From an uncultured Parabacteroides sp. (GTDB taxonomy: Bacteria; Bacteroidota; Bacteroidia; Bacteroidales; Tannerellaceae), in assembly GCF_947855115.1 (NCBI RefSeq), contig NZ_CANTZW010000004.1, positions 62,001-126,000 on the forward strand: DNA of 64,000 nucleotides, written 5' to 3'. Made by a program: the position numbers and the translations under genes. A model generated the notes under the pieces. The model saw only the letters and a program-made list of their open reading frames with translations, did not search any database and was not told where the DNA came from. Below, piece after piece: positions 17,446 to 26,423 of the stretch (positions are counted from its first letter, which is position 1; every line of letters starts with the position of its first letter).

Positions 17446-17907
17446 TCAAATATGGATCCCGTATTCGTGCTTGACCTCGTCCATGACAAAAGAACTCATC
17501 AACGACCCCAAGCTATCGATCGTACCCAGCACATTCAAGATGAACTCTTGGTAGTATTTCATATTAGGGGCATGTATCTTCAATAAATAGTCATATCCAC
17601 CGGATATATTATAGCATTCCGTCACCTCTGGAATATCTTGGATGATCCGGGTGAACTCTGCCGCTATATCCCGATTTAACCGCCTTAATTTCACGCTACA
17701 GAATACGACAAAGCCTTGATTTAGTTTCTCCGCATCGAGCACCGCTATATATTTCTTGATATAACCATTCGATTCTAATCGCCTAAGCCGCTCAAATACA
17801 GGTGTTGGAGATAAATTCACTTGAGCGGCCAGCTCTTTTGTCGTCAACCGGGAGTTGTTTTGTAGTATTCGAAGTATCCGCAAGTCTGTCTTATCCAAAG
17901 TGTCCAT
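17446..17907 (-). CDS. Lrp/AsnC-family transcriptional regulator
   Basis: 153 residues from the ATG at 17907 (MDTLDKTDLRIL), which fits the family; an upstream in-frame ATG at 17943 is possible. There is an N-terminal helix-turn-helix (LTTKELAAQVNLSPTPVFERLRRL, cited in parts) and a C-terminal RAM effector domain (VTECYNISGGYDYLLKI). It is divergent from the O-acetylhomoserine sulfhydrylase gene and likely controls it and itself; that link is inferred from position. Confidence 0.92.
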   Translation of the reverse strand: MDTLDKTDLRILRILQNNSRLTTKELAAQVNLSPTPVFERLRRLESNGYIKKYIAVLDAEKLNQGFVVFCSVKLRRLNRDIAAEFTRIIQDIPEVTECYNISGGYDYLLKIHAPNMKYYQEFILNVLGTIDSLGSLMSSFVMDEVKHEYGIHI

Positions 17908-18012
17908 AGATAAAAATTCTTTTAAAGCGCGGTTTTCATTCACCGCTCAGTTGTCAAATTCCAAGAAACAGGTCAAAAATAGAATTATATTCTGTATTTT
18001 AAAAATATATTG

Positions 18013-18040
18013 TTTGATATTTCTAATAGATATACTTTTG
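18013..18040 (+). promoter_or_regulatory. Promoter of the sulfhydrylase gene
   Basis: TTTG (18013-18016), 16 nt, TACTTTTG (18033-18040). The spacing is shorter than the usual 19-20 nt. The area is very AT-rich (ATATATTGTTTGATATT), as expected for an Lrp-type binding region. Confidence 0.5.
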
Positions 18041-18084
18041 TTGGAAAATAAATCAAGAAACAAGAACAAGAAAAGTATACCAGC

Positions 18085-19371
18085 ATGGAAAGAAAAAAAT
18101 TGCATTTCGAGACTTTACAGCTTCATGTAGGCCAAGAACAAGCGGACCCTACGACAGATGCCCGGGCGGTACCTATCTACCAGACCACTTCCTACGTATT
18201 CCGTAACTCGGCTCACGCCGCCGCCCGTTTCGGATTACAAGACCCGGGGAATATCTACGGAAGATTATCCAACCCTACACAAAGTGTCTTCGAAGAACGT
18301 ATCGCCGCTTTAGAAGGGGGTACGGCAGCCCTAGCCGTAGCTTCCGGCGCCGCCGCTATCACCTATGCCTTCGAGAATATCACGCAGGCTGGCGACCATA
18401 TCGTCGCAGCCAAGACAATCTATGGAGGTAGCTATAACCTTCTGGCTCATACGTTACCGGCGTATGGCGTAACCACTACATTCGTCGATCCGGGCGATCT
18501 GTCAAACTTTGAGAACGCGATCCAAGAAAACACAAAGGCCGTGTTCATCGAGACTCTCGGCAACCCGAACTCTAATATTATCGATATAGAGGCGGTATCG
18601 GAAATCGCCCATAAGCATGGTATTCCTTTAATTATCGACAATACCTTCGGTACTCCTTACTTGATCCGTCCGATCGAACACGGGGCAGACATCGTGGTTC
18701 ACTCTGCCACGAAATTTATCGGTGGGCATGGAACCTCGCTAGGGGGTGTTATCATTGACTCTGGCAAATTCGACTGGGTAGCTTCGGGCAAGTTTCCTCA
18801 GCTAACAGAACCAGCCCCAAGTTATCATGGTATCCGTTTTACGGATGTCGCCGGCGCAGCCGCTTATGCGGTTCGTATCCGGGCGGTTTTATTGCGGGAC
18901 ACCGGAGCGGTAATCAGCCCGTTCAACGCTTTCATCTTATTGCAAGGGCTGGAGACTCTTTCCTTGCGTATAGAACGTCATGTAGAGAACGCTCTCAAGG
19001 TCGTGGAGTTCCTAAAGAATCATCCCAAGGTAGAGAAGGTCAATCATCCATCCCTCGCTGATCATCCCGATCATGGGTTATACCTGCGATATTTCCCCAA
19101 TGGTGCCGGCTCGATCTTTACATTCGATATCAAGGGAGGACAAGAGAACGCGCAACGTTTCATAGATAACCTAGAGATATTCTCCTTGCTGGCGAATGTA
19201 GCCGACGTGAAATCCTTGGTCATCCATCCGGCCAGTACGACCCATTCCCAGTTAAACGAGAAAGAACTAGCCGAACAGGAAATCCATCCGGGTACCGTGC
19301 GCCTATCTATCGGTACGGAACATATCGATGATCTGATAGCTGATTTGGAGCAGGCCTTTGCCACCGTCTAA
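18085..19371 (+). CDS. metY: O-acetylhomoserine sulfhydrylase (PLP enzyme)
   Basis: A 428-residue Cys/Met-metabolism PLP enzyme. The PLP lysine is K210 in [13 protein letters not shown]. Other family marks are [22 protein letters not shown] (seen in parts), [18 protein letters not shown] and the C-terminal [10 protein letters not shown]...[12 protein letters not shown]. It makes homocysteine from O-acetylhomoserine and sulfide, or possibly cysteine from O-acetylserine. It is monocistronic with its own terminator, divergent from an Lrp regulator that probably senses an amino acid. Confidence 0.93.
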   Translation: MERKKLHFETLQLHVGQEQADPTTDARAVPIYQTTSYVFRNSAHAAARFGLQDPGNIYGRLSNPTQSVFEERIAALEGGTAALAVASGAAAITYAFENITQAGDHIVAAKTIYGGSYNLLAHTLPAYGVTTTFVDPGDLSNFENAIQENTKAVFIETLGNPNSNIIDIEAVSEIAHKHGIPLIIDNTFGTPYLIRPIEHGADIVVHSATKFIGGHGTSLGGVIIDSGKFDWVASGKFPQLTEPAPSYHGIRFTDVAGAAAYAVRIRAVLLRDTGAVISPFNAFILLQGLETLSLRIERHVENALKVVEFLKNHPKVEKVNHPSLADHPDHGLYLRYFPNGAGSIFTFDIKGGQENAQRFIDNLEIFSLLANVADVKSLVIHPASTTHSQLNEKELAEQEIHPGTVRLSIGTEHIDDLIADLEQAFATV

Positions 19372-19387
19372 AGGCTATTCAAGAGAA

Positions 19388-19421
19388 AGGCGGTTCCTGC
19401 CCAAACAGAAACCGCCTCTTT
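19388..19421. terminator. Terminator after metY
   Basis: AGGCGGTT (19388-19395) and AACCGCCT (19410-19417), followed by CTTTG. The T-run is weak, but the position between convergent genes fits. Confidence 0.65.
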
Positions 19422-19450
19422 GTCAACATCACATCGAGCCAAGGTTACGC

Positions 19451-19849
19451 TCACTGATTCTCAGCCAAATAGATATCCGTAAATGTCACAGCGCCGGTTA
19501 ATCGGTTATTGTTGTTGGTTACATTCAGCAACGTGACATATTTGCGATACTGATCAGCGGTCAACGCTTCTTTCATCAGCTTCAAATTGCCATACACAGC
19601 TTTTTGCAATCGTTCTTCCTGACGCTTCAGGTCTTTGCTTAAGCTCTTTCTTTGCTCTTCCACGAAATAATCATTAATGTTAAGTACTTCCTCCATCTGA
19701 TAAGGAGCCAATCCTAAATATGAACTCAATCGGCTAAACTCTACCACAAACGGTTCTCTGTTTCCATATTCATTCGTACATTGCGCTTTCGCAAGATTCA
19801 CCGCAACGCCCATTCCTAAAACTACTACTGCCATAATTAACTTTCTCAT
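19451..19849 (-). CDS. Small secreted hypothetical protein
   Basis: 132 residues with a clear signal peptide (MRKLIMAVVVLGMGVAVNLA, cleavage near AKAQ). The mature part is helical and charged (about residues 55-115), with a LTADQYRKYVTLLN segment resembling periplasmic helical proteins of the Spy/CpxP type. I do not recognise the family. It is monocistronic and shares the terminator region with metY. Confidence 0.7.
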   Translation of the reverse strand: MRKLIMAVVVLGMGVAVNLAKAQCTNEYGNREPFVVEFSRLSSYLGLAPYQMEEVLNINDYFVEEQRKSLSKDLKRQEERLQKAVYGNLKLMKEALTADQYRKYVTLLNVTNNNNRLTGAVTFTDIYLAENQ

Positions 19850-20121
19850 AATACCTAAAATTTACCTGTTACAAAAACCATTCACAAAACAAACACCTTT
19901 TTAGAGAAGATAGCCTAAACAACTTTTTGCCTCAGACTAATCCTTTTTTACAAACCTATTAACCTATCTAATGTGTATGATGAAACTCAGAGTAACATTA
20001 ATGTATCGGCTAATACCTTATTAATATATCTCTTTGTTTATATCACAAAGATGAGGAATTATCAAATAGGTAGTTACTGTTTTTTGATGAAAAGGAAAAA
20101 ATGGGGATTAAACACGAAAAC
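19850..20121. other. AT-rich non-coding interval
   Basis: It lies between two minus-strand units. I see no gene, repeat or clear promoter box, apart from AT-rich stretches that may hold the promoter of the small secreted protein. Confidence 0.5.
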
Positions 20122-20155
20122 AAAAAAAATACCGGTTCGGAGAGAACCGGTTTTC
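20122..20155 (-). terminator. Terminator of the LytS/LytTR operon
   Basis: ACCGGTTC (20131-20138) and GAACCGGT (20144-20151), followed on the minus strand by ATTTTTTTTG. It is a strong intrinsic terminator. Confidence 0.9.
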
Positions 20156-20163
20156 CTATCTAA

Positions 20164-20922
20164 TTATCTTTCCTGACTCACTATCCAGGATTTAAACTCG
20201 GATGCTTTATTTTTACTAATATATATACGCTCAGGCACTTCTATATCTAAAGTCACAAGTAAACGGCTATCAAACCAAATCGTTATATCCTTCACGCTAT
20301 CACGAGAAATAATGAATTGTTTATTCGCACGGATAAAATCCGTAGGACTTAAGGAAGAAATTATTTGCTCCAATGTTTTTGCGTATGGGTACGAATTACC
20401 TGTCTTTAAATAAACATACGTACTCTTATCAGCCGTATAGAAACAAGACACTTCTTTCAAGCTAATAGGCAGCAATTTATCCTTAACCGGAACCAATAGT
20501 TTATCCTTGTATTTAGGTGTAGCAGACAATTGCGTTAATTGAGATAAATAACGCATGATATCCTGACGATTCCATCGACTAAACTTATCCAACGCCCGCT
20601 TTAATTCTTCCGGTTTAATCGGTTTCAGTATATAGTCTATACTGTTTACCTTGAACGCGTCGATCGCATATTGGTCGTATGCCGTAGTGAAGATGATCGG
20701 TACCTCCACCTCTATCTGGTCGAAAATAGCGAATGCGGAACCGTCCGACAAATGAATATCCATAAATATCAGATCCGGCCTCGGATTGGCTTGCAACCAG
20801 CGTACCGTCTGCCGTACACTCTCCGTATTCCCCATGATCTCTATCTCAGGATCTATATGCACCAACATATCCGCTAGATTCTCATAAGCGGCGGTCTCGT
20901 CTTCTACGATCAGTATTCTCAT
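20164..20922 (-). CDS. LytTR-family response regulator
   Basis: 252 residues. The N-terminal receiver domain has the phosphoacceptor D55 (LIFMDIHLSDG), acidic residues near the start (VEDE) and the conserved K in ILKPIKPEE. The C-terminal LytTR DNA-binding domain (about 145-250) has FYTADKSTYVYLKTGN and FIRANKQFIIS. It starts 6 nt after the sensor kinase gene and is its likely partner. LytTR systems of this type in Bacteroidetes control surface or envelope genes; the targets here are unknown. Confidence 0.94.
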   Translation of the reverse strand: MRILIVEDETAAYENLADMLVHIDPEIEIMGNTESVRQTVRWLQANPRPDLIFMDIHLSDGSAFAIFDQIEVEVPIIFTTAYDQYAIDAFKVNSIDYILKPIKPEELKRALDKFSRWNRQDIMRYLSQLTQLSATPKYKDKLLVPVKDKLLPISLKEVSCFYTADKSTYVYLKTGNSYPYAKTLEQIISSLSPTDFIRANKQFIISRDSVKDITIWFDSRLLVTLDIEVPERIYISKNKASEFKSWIVSQER

Positions 20923-20928
20923 ATAGCA

Positions 20929-21945
20929 TTATTTTAGCGGTAGATATACCCGAAACTTATTCTCGTCCGACTCTACCCGTATTTGTTTATTCATTAATAG
21001 CAAGAAACGATTCTCCAGATTTTTAAGACCGGTTCCGTTCGTATCCGGCAGGGTCAACTTCGGGTAGACCGGATTGGATACAACCAGTTCCATTCGCTCG
21101 TTCAGACGGATCAAGATATCCATCCGGTGCTCACTGTCTATGATGTTGTGTACCGTCACGTTCTCTACCAGCGGAAGCAAAGAGAGTACGGGAATCCGTA
21201 GGCTCCGCTTATCCTCGGGAACCTCGATCGTAAATGTCAGCTTATTGGCGAAACGGACTTCCATCACATGCCGAAAAGCTTCGATAAACGCGAGCTCCTC
21301 CGACAGAGGGACTAGATTCTTCTTGTCGCTCTGAAGAATATAACGGAATATATCCGACAACTTCGTGACATATAGCAACGTATTCTCATCGTTCTTCTTC
21401 CGGATCAAGGAGGAAATCCCATTCAAGGAGTTGAAAAAGAAATGCGGATTTATCTGGTTCACCAAAGCGTCGCAACGGCTTTGCAAATTCTCTATACGCA
21501 AATTCTCGATCAATTGCTCTTTCACCCGCTGATCGTGATACAGCATCTGTATATAACCGATCAGGGTACACAGCAAAGCCAACACGATAAACTGGAAGAT
21601 GACGATGCTTAGGAAACGATCGTAATTCACCGTCAAGTACGAGATCAATTTATAAACGACAAAACCGCCGAAAGCGAACGAGACATTCCAGAGCAGTCTC
21701 TCGAAGAAAGAGACACAATTCTCATGCCGTAAGTTGCTTTTCAGCAAAAGCCAAATCAACCCCCAAAAGAAAAGGAAACGAAACAGGAAAAACAAGAGGA
21801 ACGATTGGTGGCTGTCAGGAGCCAGATAGCTCATGTCGCAAAAAATCCACGCCAAGTTCGGGTAAGCGACAAACACCGCGCAAACCAAGCCGACCAACCA
21901 AGGCTTATCCTTGATCACAGATAATTTCTCATCCAATGAAACCAT
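20929..21945 (-). CDS. LytS/YehU-type sensor histidine kinase
   Basis: 338 residues with about four membrane segments (about 18-160) and almost no periplasmic input domain. The His_kinase domain follows, with H168 in NPHFFFNSLNGISSLI, and a degenerate ATPase domain with LSLLPLVENVTVHN and GTGLKNLENRF. It lies directly upstream of the LytTR regulator. The signal is unknown and could be membrane state. Confidence 0.92.
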   Translation of the reverse strand: MVSLDEKLSVIKDKPWLVGLVCAVFVAYPNLAWIFCDMSYLAPDSHQSFLLFFLFRFLFFWGLIWLLLKSNLRHENCVSFFERLLWNVSFAFGGFVVYKLISYLTVNYDRFLSIVIFQFIVLALLCTLIGYIQMLYHDQRVKEQLIENLRIENLQSRCDALVNQINPHFFFNSLNGISSLIRKKNDENTLLYVTKLSDIFRYILQSDKKNLVPLSEELAFIEAFRHVMEVRFANKLTFTIEVPEDKRSLRIPVLSLLPLVENVTVHNIIDSEHRMDILIRLNERMELVVSNPVYPKLTLPDTNGTGLKNLENRFLLLMNKQIRVESDENKFRVYLPLK

Positions 21946-22053
21946 ACAATTGTATCTTTTTATGTAGGCAAAGGAATAAAAAAACTTTCACATCCTTTTC
22001 CCCTACACGAAGAAAGCGAAAAAAAAGCGTTAAAGACGAATATCCACAGATGA

Positions 22054-23574
22054 TCAGCCTACAGGGATCTTCAGCACTTGGCCCGGACGTATATCCGGAC
22101 TCGACAGCCCATTCGCTTTTTGCAATGCCGCCGTAGTAATCCCCGGATATTTCTTAGAGATGGAATATAAAGAATCTCCCGACCGCACCTTATAAGATAC
22201 GAATCCTTTCTGGTTTGCGTCTACAGGCTTGGCAGACGATTTGGAGGCCTTTCGGGTCGCAGATGATTTCGATGTTGCCGAGGCGAAAGCCACGCCTCCA
22301 TTATCCACATACAACTTCAACCGTTTTCCCCTAGCCACCCGGTTGGAACGCAGCCCGTTCCACTTACGGATATCTTTCGCCGTCACTCCATAGCGATTAG
22401 CGATCGTATAAAGGTTTTCTCCACTCAATACCACGTGAGTGATTCTTTCCCGGGTAGCCCCTTTAGGTAAAGAGCCATCAGACTTATTCGCCGGGATACA
22501 ATTCGCCAGTAGTTCCTCGATCCGGTGCGTATAGACTGTATCCTCCTTATCGATAAAAGCATAGGTCTCTGCCGCCGGCAGTTTCAAGACCGAAGGCCGG
22601 GTGTTACCCGGAATGATATCCCTTTTATATTGTGGATTCAACGCACGTAACGTCTCGATATCCACATGCAATAGATCCGACACCTGCTGCAAATGCAAGG
22701 CATTGTTTACCATGACCGTATCCGTAGCCAGCGGCAAGCTGGTTTGCATCGGGCAAAGATTGTGCTCGCAAGAATAGTTCATGATGTAATTGGCGGCGAT
22801 AAACAAGGGCACGTACGAGCGAGTCTCTCTTGGCAAATAGGGGAAGATTTCCCAAAAGTCGGTCTTGCCTCCCGATCGGCGTATCGCCTTATTCACATTG
22901 CCCGGCCCGCAATTATAAGATGCCAGTACCAAGTTCCAATCTCCATAAATGGCATACATGTCCTTGAAATACTTACAGGCGGCCTCGGTCGCTTTCAGCG
23001 GGTCCCGGCGCTCGTCTATCAAGCTGTTTATCTCCAAACCATAGCTCTTGCCGGTAGGAAGCATGAATTGCCACAGACCGCAAGCGCCCACACGGGAGAG
23101 GGCTACCGGGTTCAAGGCACTTTCCACCACGGCGAGATATTTCAATTCCAACGGTAAGCCATGCCCATCCAAAACCTGCTCGATTATCGGGAAGTAGAAA
23201 TCTGCCATCCCTAGCATATAGCGTACCAAATTCCGTTTGCGCTCGGCGTACAGGTCGATACAGTCACGCACTACATTATTATAAGGCAAAGCGATCACAC
23301 TGGGGAGCCTGGACAGGCGGTCGATATAGACCGAATCCGGAAAATAGACATTCTCATCGTCGTCATGGCAAAAGTCCTCTCTCTTTGAGAAATATTGCAC
23401 ATGCCAGGTATGGAGCAAACTATCCACGTCCGCGTCTAAGCTTTCCGGAATCAGCCCGACCTCAGACTCCAGCGAGCTTAAGGTATCTTTCTCCTCTATC
23501 CGGGCCTCTTCCTGCGCATAGCCCAATGAGGCCAAACATGTCAAACAAAACAAGGTAAGCAGGTATCTTTTCAT
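22054..23574 (-). CDS. Lytic transglycosylase with LysM repeats (MltD-like)
   Basis: A 506-residue exported protein with a signal peptide ending GYAQ. The SLT domain (about 140-290) has the catalytic glutamate in VVESALNPVALSRVGACGLW (seen in parts), then QFMLPTGKSYGL and SYNCGPGNVNKAIRR. At least two LysM peptidoglycan-binding repeats follow (about 375-420 and 460-505), separated by a Ser/Lys-rich linker. It cuts glycan strands by forming 1,6-anhydro-MurNAc. It is the last gene of the parA-parB-DUF5683 operon, 6 nt after DUF5683. Confidence 0.95.
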   Translation of the reverse strand: MKRYLLTLFCLTCLASLGYAQEEARIEEKDTLSSLESEVGLIPESLDADVDSLLHTWHVQYFSKREDFCHDDDENVYFPDSVYIDRLSRLPSVIALPYNNVVRDCIDLYAERKRNLVRYMLGMADFYFPIIEQVLDGHGLPLELKYLAVVESALNPVALSRVGACGLWQFMLPTGKSYGLEINSLIDERRDPLKATEAACKYFKDMYAIYGDWNLVLASYNCGPGNVNKAIRRSGGKTDFWEIFPYLPRETRSYVPLFIAANYIMNYSCEHNLCPMQTSLPLATDTVMVNNALHLQQVSDLLHVDIETLRALNPQYKRDIIPGNTRPSVLKLPAAETYAFIDKEDTVYTHRIEELLANCIPANKSDGSLPKGATRERITHVVLSGENLYTIANRYGVTAKDIRKWNGLRSNRVARGKRLKLYVDNGGVAFASATSKSSATRKASKSSAKPVDANQKGFVSYKVRSGDSLYSISKKYPGITTAALQKANGLSSPDIRPGQVLKIPVG

Positions 23575-23580
23575 GTGATA

Positions 23581-24291
23581 TCAGAATTTTAGACTGCAAT
23601 TCAATCCGTAAGTACGAGGCGTGACACTCGTCTTCGGAGTCACAACCGGTTCCAGACGCATGGATAAATCCGGTGATATATCAAAATCGAACAACTGGGC
23701 ATCCACGTAGGCATCCACGATACTCAACGCATACACCCCGACCGTAATAATTATACTTAAGTCTCTATACCGGCGAAAATAATCTTTCTGTCTTTTCAGC
23801 CGGTCCTTGAAATTGGAATCATTGATCGCCGTCTCCTTGTCCATGCTGGTCAATATCTGCCAGCTATTACTCCAAGCCTCCGGATTATCCGGGTTCACCG
23901 CGGCATCATACATGATATCCTTATAGGCCGTCGAATAATCCTTATAGTTCTTATTATTCCAAGTCACGGCATACATACATCCCATCAAGCCACCGTAAAC
24001 GATCGGCAATTTCCAATATTTCCGGTTATAAATCTGCCCCATACCCGGAACCAAGGCAAACAAGACCGCTTTCGTAGGATTCGGCTTAAAGGCCAGTTTC
24101 ATTTTCACCTCCGGTACACCCACCGAATCGGCCGCCACCAAGACAGCTTGTACGGTAGAATCCGGGGTTGCCACCTCCACGGAATCGGAAACGATAGCAG
24201 GAACGGCTTTCACCGCCTTATCCTCCTGTGCGCTACCAATACCGGCACAGCACACGAACCCGATCAAAAGGAGTATGATTCGATTTCTCAT
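23581..24291 (-). CDS. DUF5683 protein
   Basis: A 236-residue protein with a signal peptide (cleavage near GIGSAQ). Residues 60-160 form the DUF5683 part, with AVLFALVPGMGQIYNRKYWKLP and further hydrophobic segments to about residue 200. It ends GLNCSLKF, like an outer-membrane strand. The function is unknown. It overlaps the parB stop by 4 nt (ATGA) and precedes the transglycosylase, so it may link chromosome segregation and envelope work; that is inference. Confidence 0.85.
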   Translation of the reverse strand: MRNRIILLLIGFVCCAGIGSAQEDKAVKAVPAIVSDSVEVATPDSTVQAVLVAADSVGVPEVKMKLAFKPNPTKAVLFALVPGMGQIYNRKYWKLPIVYGGLMGCMYAVTWNNKNYKDYSTAYKDIMYDAAVNPDNPEAWSNSWQILTSMDKETAINDSNFKDRLKRQKDYFRRYRDLSIIITVGVYALSIVDAYVDAQLFDFDISPDLSMRLEPVVTPKTSVTPRTYGLNCSLKF

Positions 24292-25175
24292 TTCAATTTA
24301 TCCAGTAACCCGATCAATTGCTCCAGTTCCTCCTCCGTCGCGAAAGGAATCGTTATTTTACCTTTTCCATTCTCGTTGCAAGTTAACTGTACTTTCGTAT
24401 TGAAGTAACGAGACAAATGATCTTTCAGCAATTTAAACTCTTCCGGCAACGCCGGCTTACGATCCGCTTTTTTCTTCTCCGGCAATTCCGGCTGTATTCC
24501 TTCGGCTATATTACGCACCATTTCCTCCACGTTACGAACGGAGAGCCCTTGGGCCAATATCTGCTCGTATAAAGCCAACTGAACCTCCGGATCATCTACC
24601 GGGATCAGTGCACGGGCATGCCCCATATCGATTTTCTTATCCTTCAGCCCCACTTGTATCTCTGCGGGGAGTTTCAATAAGCGAAGGTAATTAGCGATCG
24701 TAGCGCGCTTCTTTCCAACCCTCTCGCTCAGCCCCTCTTGGGTCAGGCCATAGTTATCGATTAGTTTCTGGTAAGCCAACGCGATCTCGATAGAGTTCAA
24801 GTCTTCACGCTGGATATTCTCTATCAAGGCCATCTCCACCACGTTCTCATCCGCAGCAGTCTTGATATAAGCCGGTATCCTTTCCAAGCCGGCCTTAAGA
24901 GACGCACGATAACGGCGTTCGCCGGAGATGATCATATATTGCTCGGGGCCGATCTCCTTCAATGTAATCGGCTGGATCACGCCTAATGAACGGATAGAGG
25001 TAGCCAACTCCTCCAAGGTATCTTCCTCAAAGACAGAACGAGGTTGCTCCGGATTAGGCTGGATCTTGCTCAACTCGATCTCACTAATCGATGAAGAGCC
25101 TCCCGTCTTCAGGTCGTCCATCGTAATTAACGCGTCTAATCCACGGCCTAGCGCCGCTCTTTTCAATGCTGCCAT
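24288..25175 (-). CDS. parB: Chromosome partitioning protein ParB
   Basis: 295 residues. The N-terminal ParB/Srx CTPase domain (about 30-125) carries the arginine patch GERRYRASLKAG. A central helix-turn-helix (about 130-190: GLTQEGLSERVGKKRATIANYLRLLKLP, quoted by parts) and a C-terminal dimerisation domain follow. It loads on parS sites and spreads to organise the origin. It overlaps parA by 13 nt. I could not find a parS-like site (TGTTNCACGTGNAACA) in the window. Confidence 0.97.
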   Translation of the reverse strand: MAALKRAALGRGLDALITMDDLKTGGSSSISEIELSKIQPNPEQPRSVFEEDTLEELATSIRSLGVIQPITLKEIGPEQYMIISGERRYRASLKAGLERIPAYIKTAADENVVEMALIENIQREDLNSIEIALAYQKLIDNYGLTQEGLSERVGKKRATIANYLRLLKLPAEIQVGLKDKKIDMGHARALIPVDDPEVQLALYEQILAQGLSVRNVEEMVRNIAEGIQPELPEKKKADRKPALPEEFKLLKDHLSRYFNTKVQLTCNENGKGKITIPFATEEELEQLIGLLDKLK

Positions 25176-25942
25176 AATCCTTTATTTTTTTCAACAATTT
25201 CCTGCGCCAATTGCATATGGTTGATAGATCCCTTCGAATCCGCATCGTACAACAGGACAGGTTTACCGTAACTGGAAGCCTCGCTCAACTTCACGTTTCG
25301 TTGGATCACGGTAGTAAATACCAAATCACGGAACGGACGTTTCACTTCCTCATAAATCTGGTTCGCCAAACGCAGGCGCGAATCGTACATGGTCAAGAGG
25401 AATCCCTCTATCTCCAACGCCGGGTTCAGTTTTGATTTGATAATCTTGATCGTATTCAACAGCTTGCTGATACCTTCTAAGGCGAAATACTCGCATTGCA
25501 CCGGGATGATCACCGAATCGGCGGCTGTCAAGGCATTCACGGTTATCAGCCCCAAAGAAGGAGAGCAATCGATCAGGATAAAGTCGTACATTCCTTTCAG
25601 CGGTGTCAATATCTGCTTCAAGATCCGTTCGCGATTCTCCAAATTCAGCATCTCTATCTCCGCTCCCACCAAATCGATATGAGAGGGGATGATATCCAAT
25701 CCTTCCACTTCTGTCTGTGTGATAGCGCCACTCGCGTCTTCGCCATTCACCAGGCATTCATAGATAGAAAGTTCTACATTACGTATATCCACACCCAGAC
25801 CGGATGAGGCATTCGCCTGCGGATCAGCGTCGACAACCAGCACCTTTTTCTCAAGCGCAGCCAACGACGCAGCCAGATTAATCGTGGTGGTTGTCTTCCC
25901 GACTCCACCCTTCTGATTTGCTAAAGCGATAATCTTTCCCAT
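25163..25942 (-). CDS. parA: Chromosome partitioning ATPase ParA (Soj)
   Basis: 259 residues, the short chromosomal form without an N-terminal HTH. The deviant Walker A is KGGVGKTTT (residues 10-18), Walker A' is DADPQANASSG, and Walker B is FILIDCSPSLG. It binds DNA as an ATP dimer and moves ParB-parS complexes. It is the first gene of the operon parA-parB-DUF5683-mltD. A -7-like box TAGTTTTG lies on the minus strand at 25965-25972. Confidence 0.97.
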   Translation of the reverse strand: MGKIIALANQKGGVGKTTTTINLAASLAALEKKVLVVDADPQANASSGLGVDIRNVELSIYECLVNGEDASGAITQTEVEGLDIIPSHIDLVGAEIEMLNLENRERILKQILTPLKGMYDFILIDCSPSLGLITVNALTAADSVIIPVQCEYFALEGISKLLNTIKIIKSKLNPALEIEGFLLTMYDSRLRLANQIYEEVKRPFRDLVFTTVIQRNVKLSEASSYGKPVLLYDADSKGSINHMQLAQEIVEKNKGLWQH

Positions 25943-26337
25943 ATCATACTTATTAATTCGGGGGCAAAACTAAATATTAAAAACTGAACCTCACAGGGTT
26001 CAATCAAAACAATGCTTGTTTTGTTGATAAATCGCCCTAACTGTTGATAACTCGCAAATATAAGCAGAATAAATTAATTAGCAGGCTATAAGGCTGGTAT
26101 ATAGGTGTTTTTTTGGAAATGATAACGAAGTTTTAAACAAACAGAGACTCTCTTCCTTGCTTACGTTCTTCTTGTGATGTCTCACATAAACCATCTCAAA
26201 ATAATCATCCGGTTTATAAGATATGGAGAACTGCGCTTTCGTTAAAAACGAGAGGTTCCTTGAACTTAATAATAGCGGTATTATAATTATTGTCTGTCCT
26301 CGTAGGGCTACTTTTTAGCATAAACGCTAAAGTAGAA
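25943..26337. other. Non-coding interval upstream of parA and downstream of paralogue 2
   Basis: It holds the parA upstream region (-7-like CAAAACTA complement at 25965) and AT-rich sequence. A small hairpin (CTACTTTTTAGC / GCTAAAGTAG, about 26310-26336) lies just before the paralogue-2 terminator. I see no ORF that I would support. Confidence 0.5.
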
Positions 26338-26378
26338 CGCAAAAAAGCCCCGCCGAAATACATCGACGGGGCTTTATC
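26338..26378. terminator. Terminator of paralogue 2
   Basis: AAGCCCCG (26345-26352) and CGGGGCTT (26367-26374), with an A-run on the left that gives a T-run for the minus-strand gene. It is the same stem as at paralogues 1 and 3. Confidence 0.85.
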
Positions 26379-26423
26379 TTATGAACTGTATCTTTCCTTA
26401 CGGAAATCTTATCAGTTGTTTAC

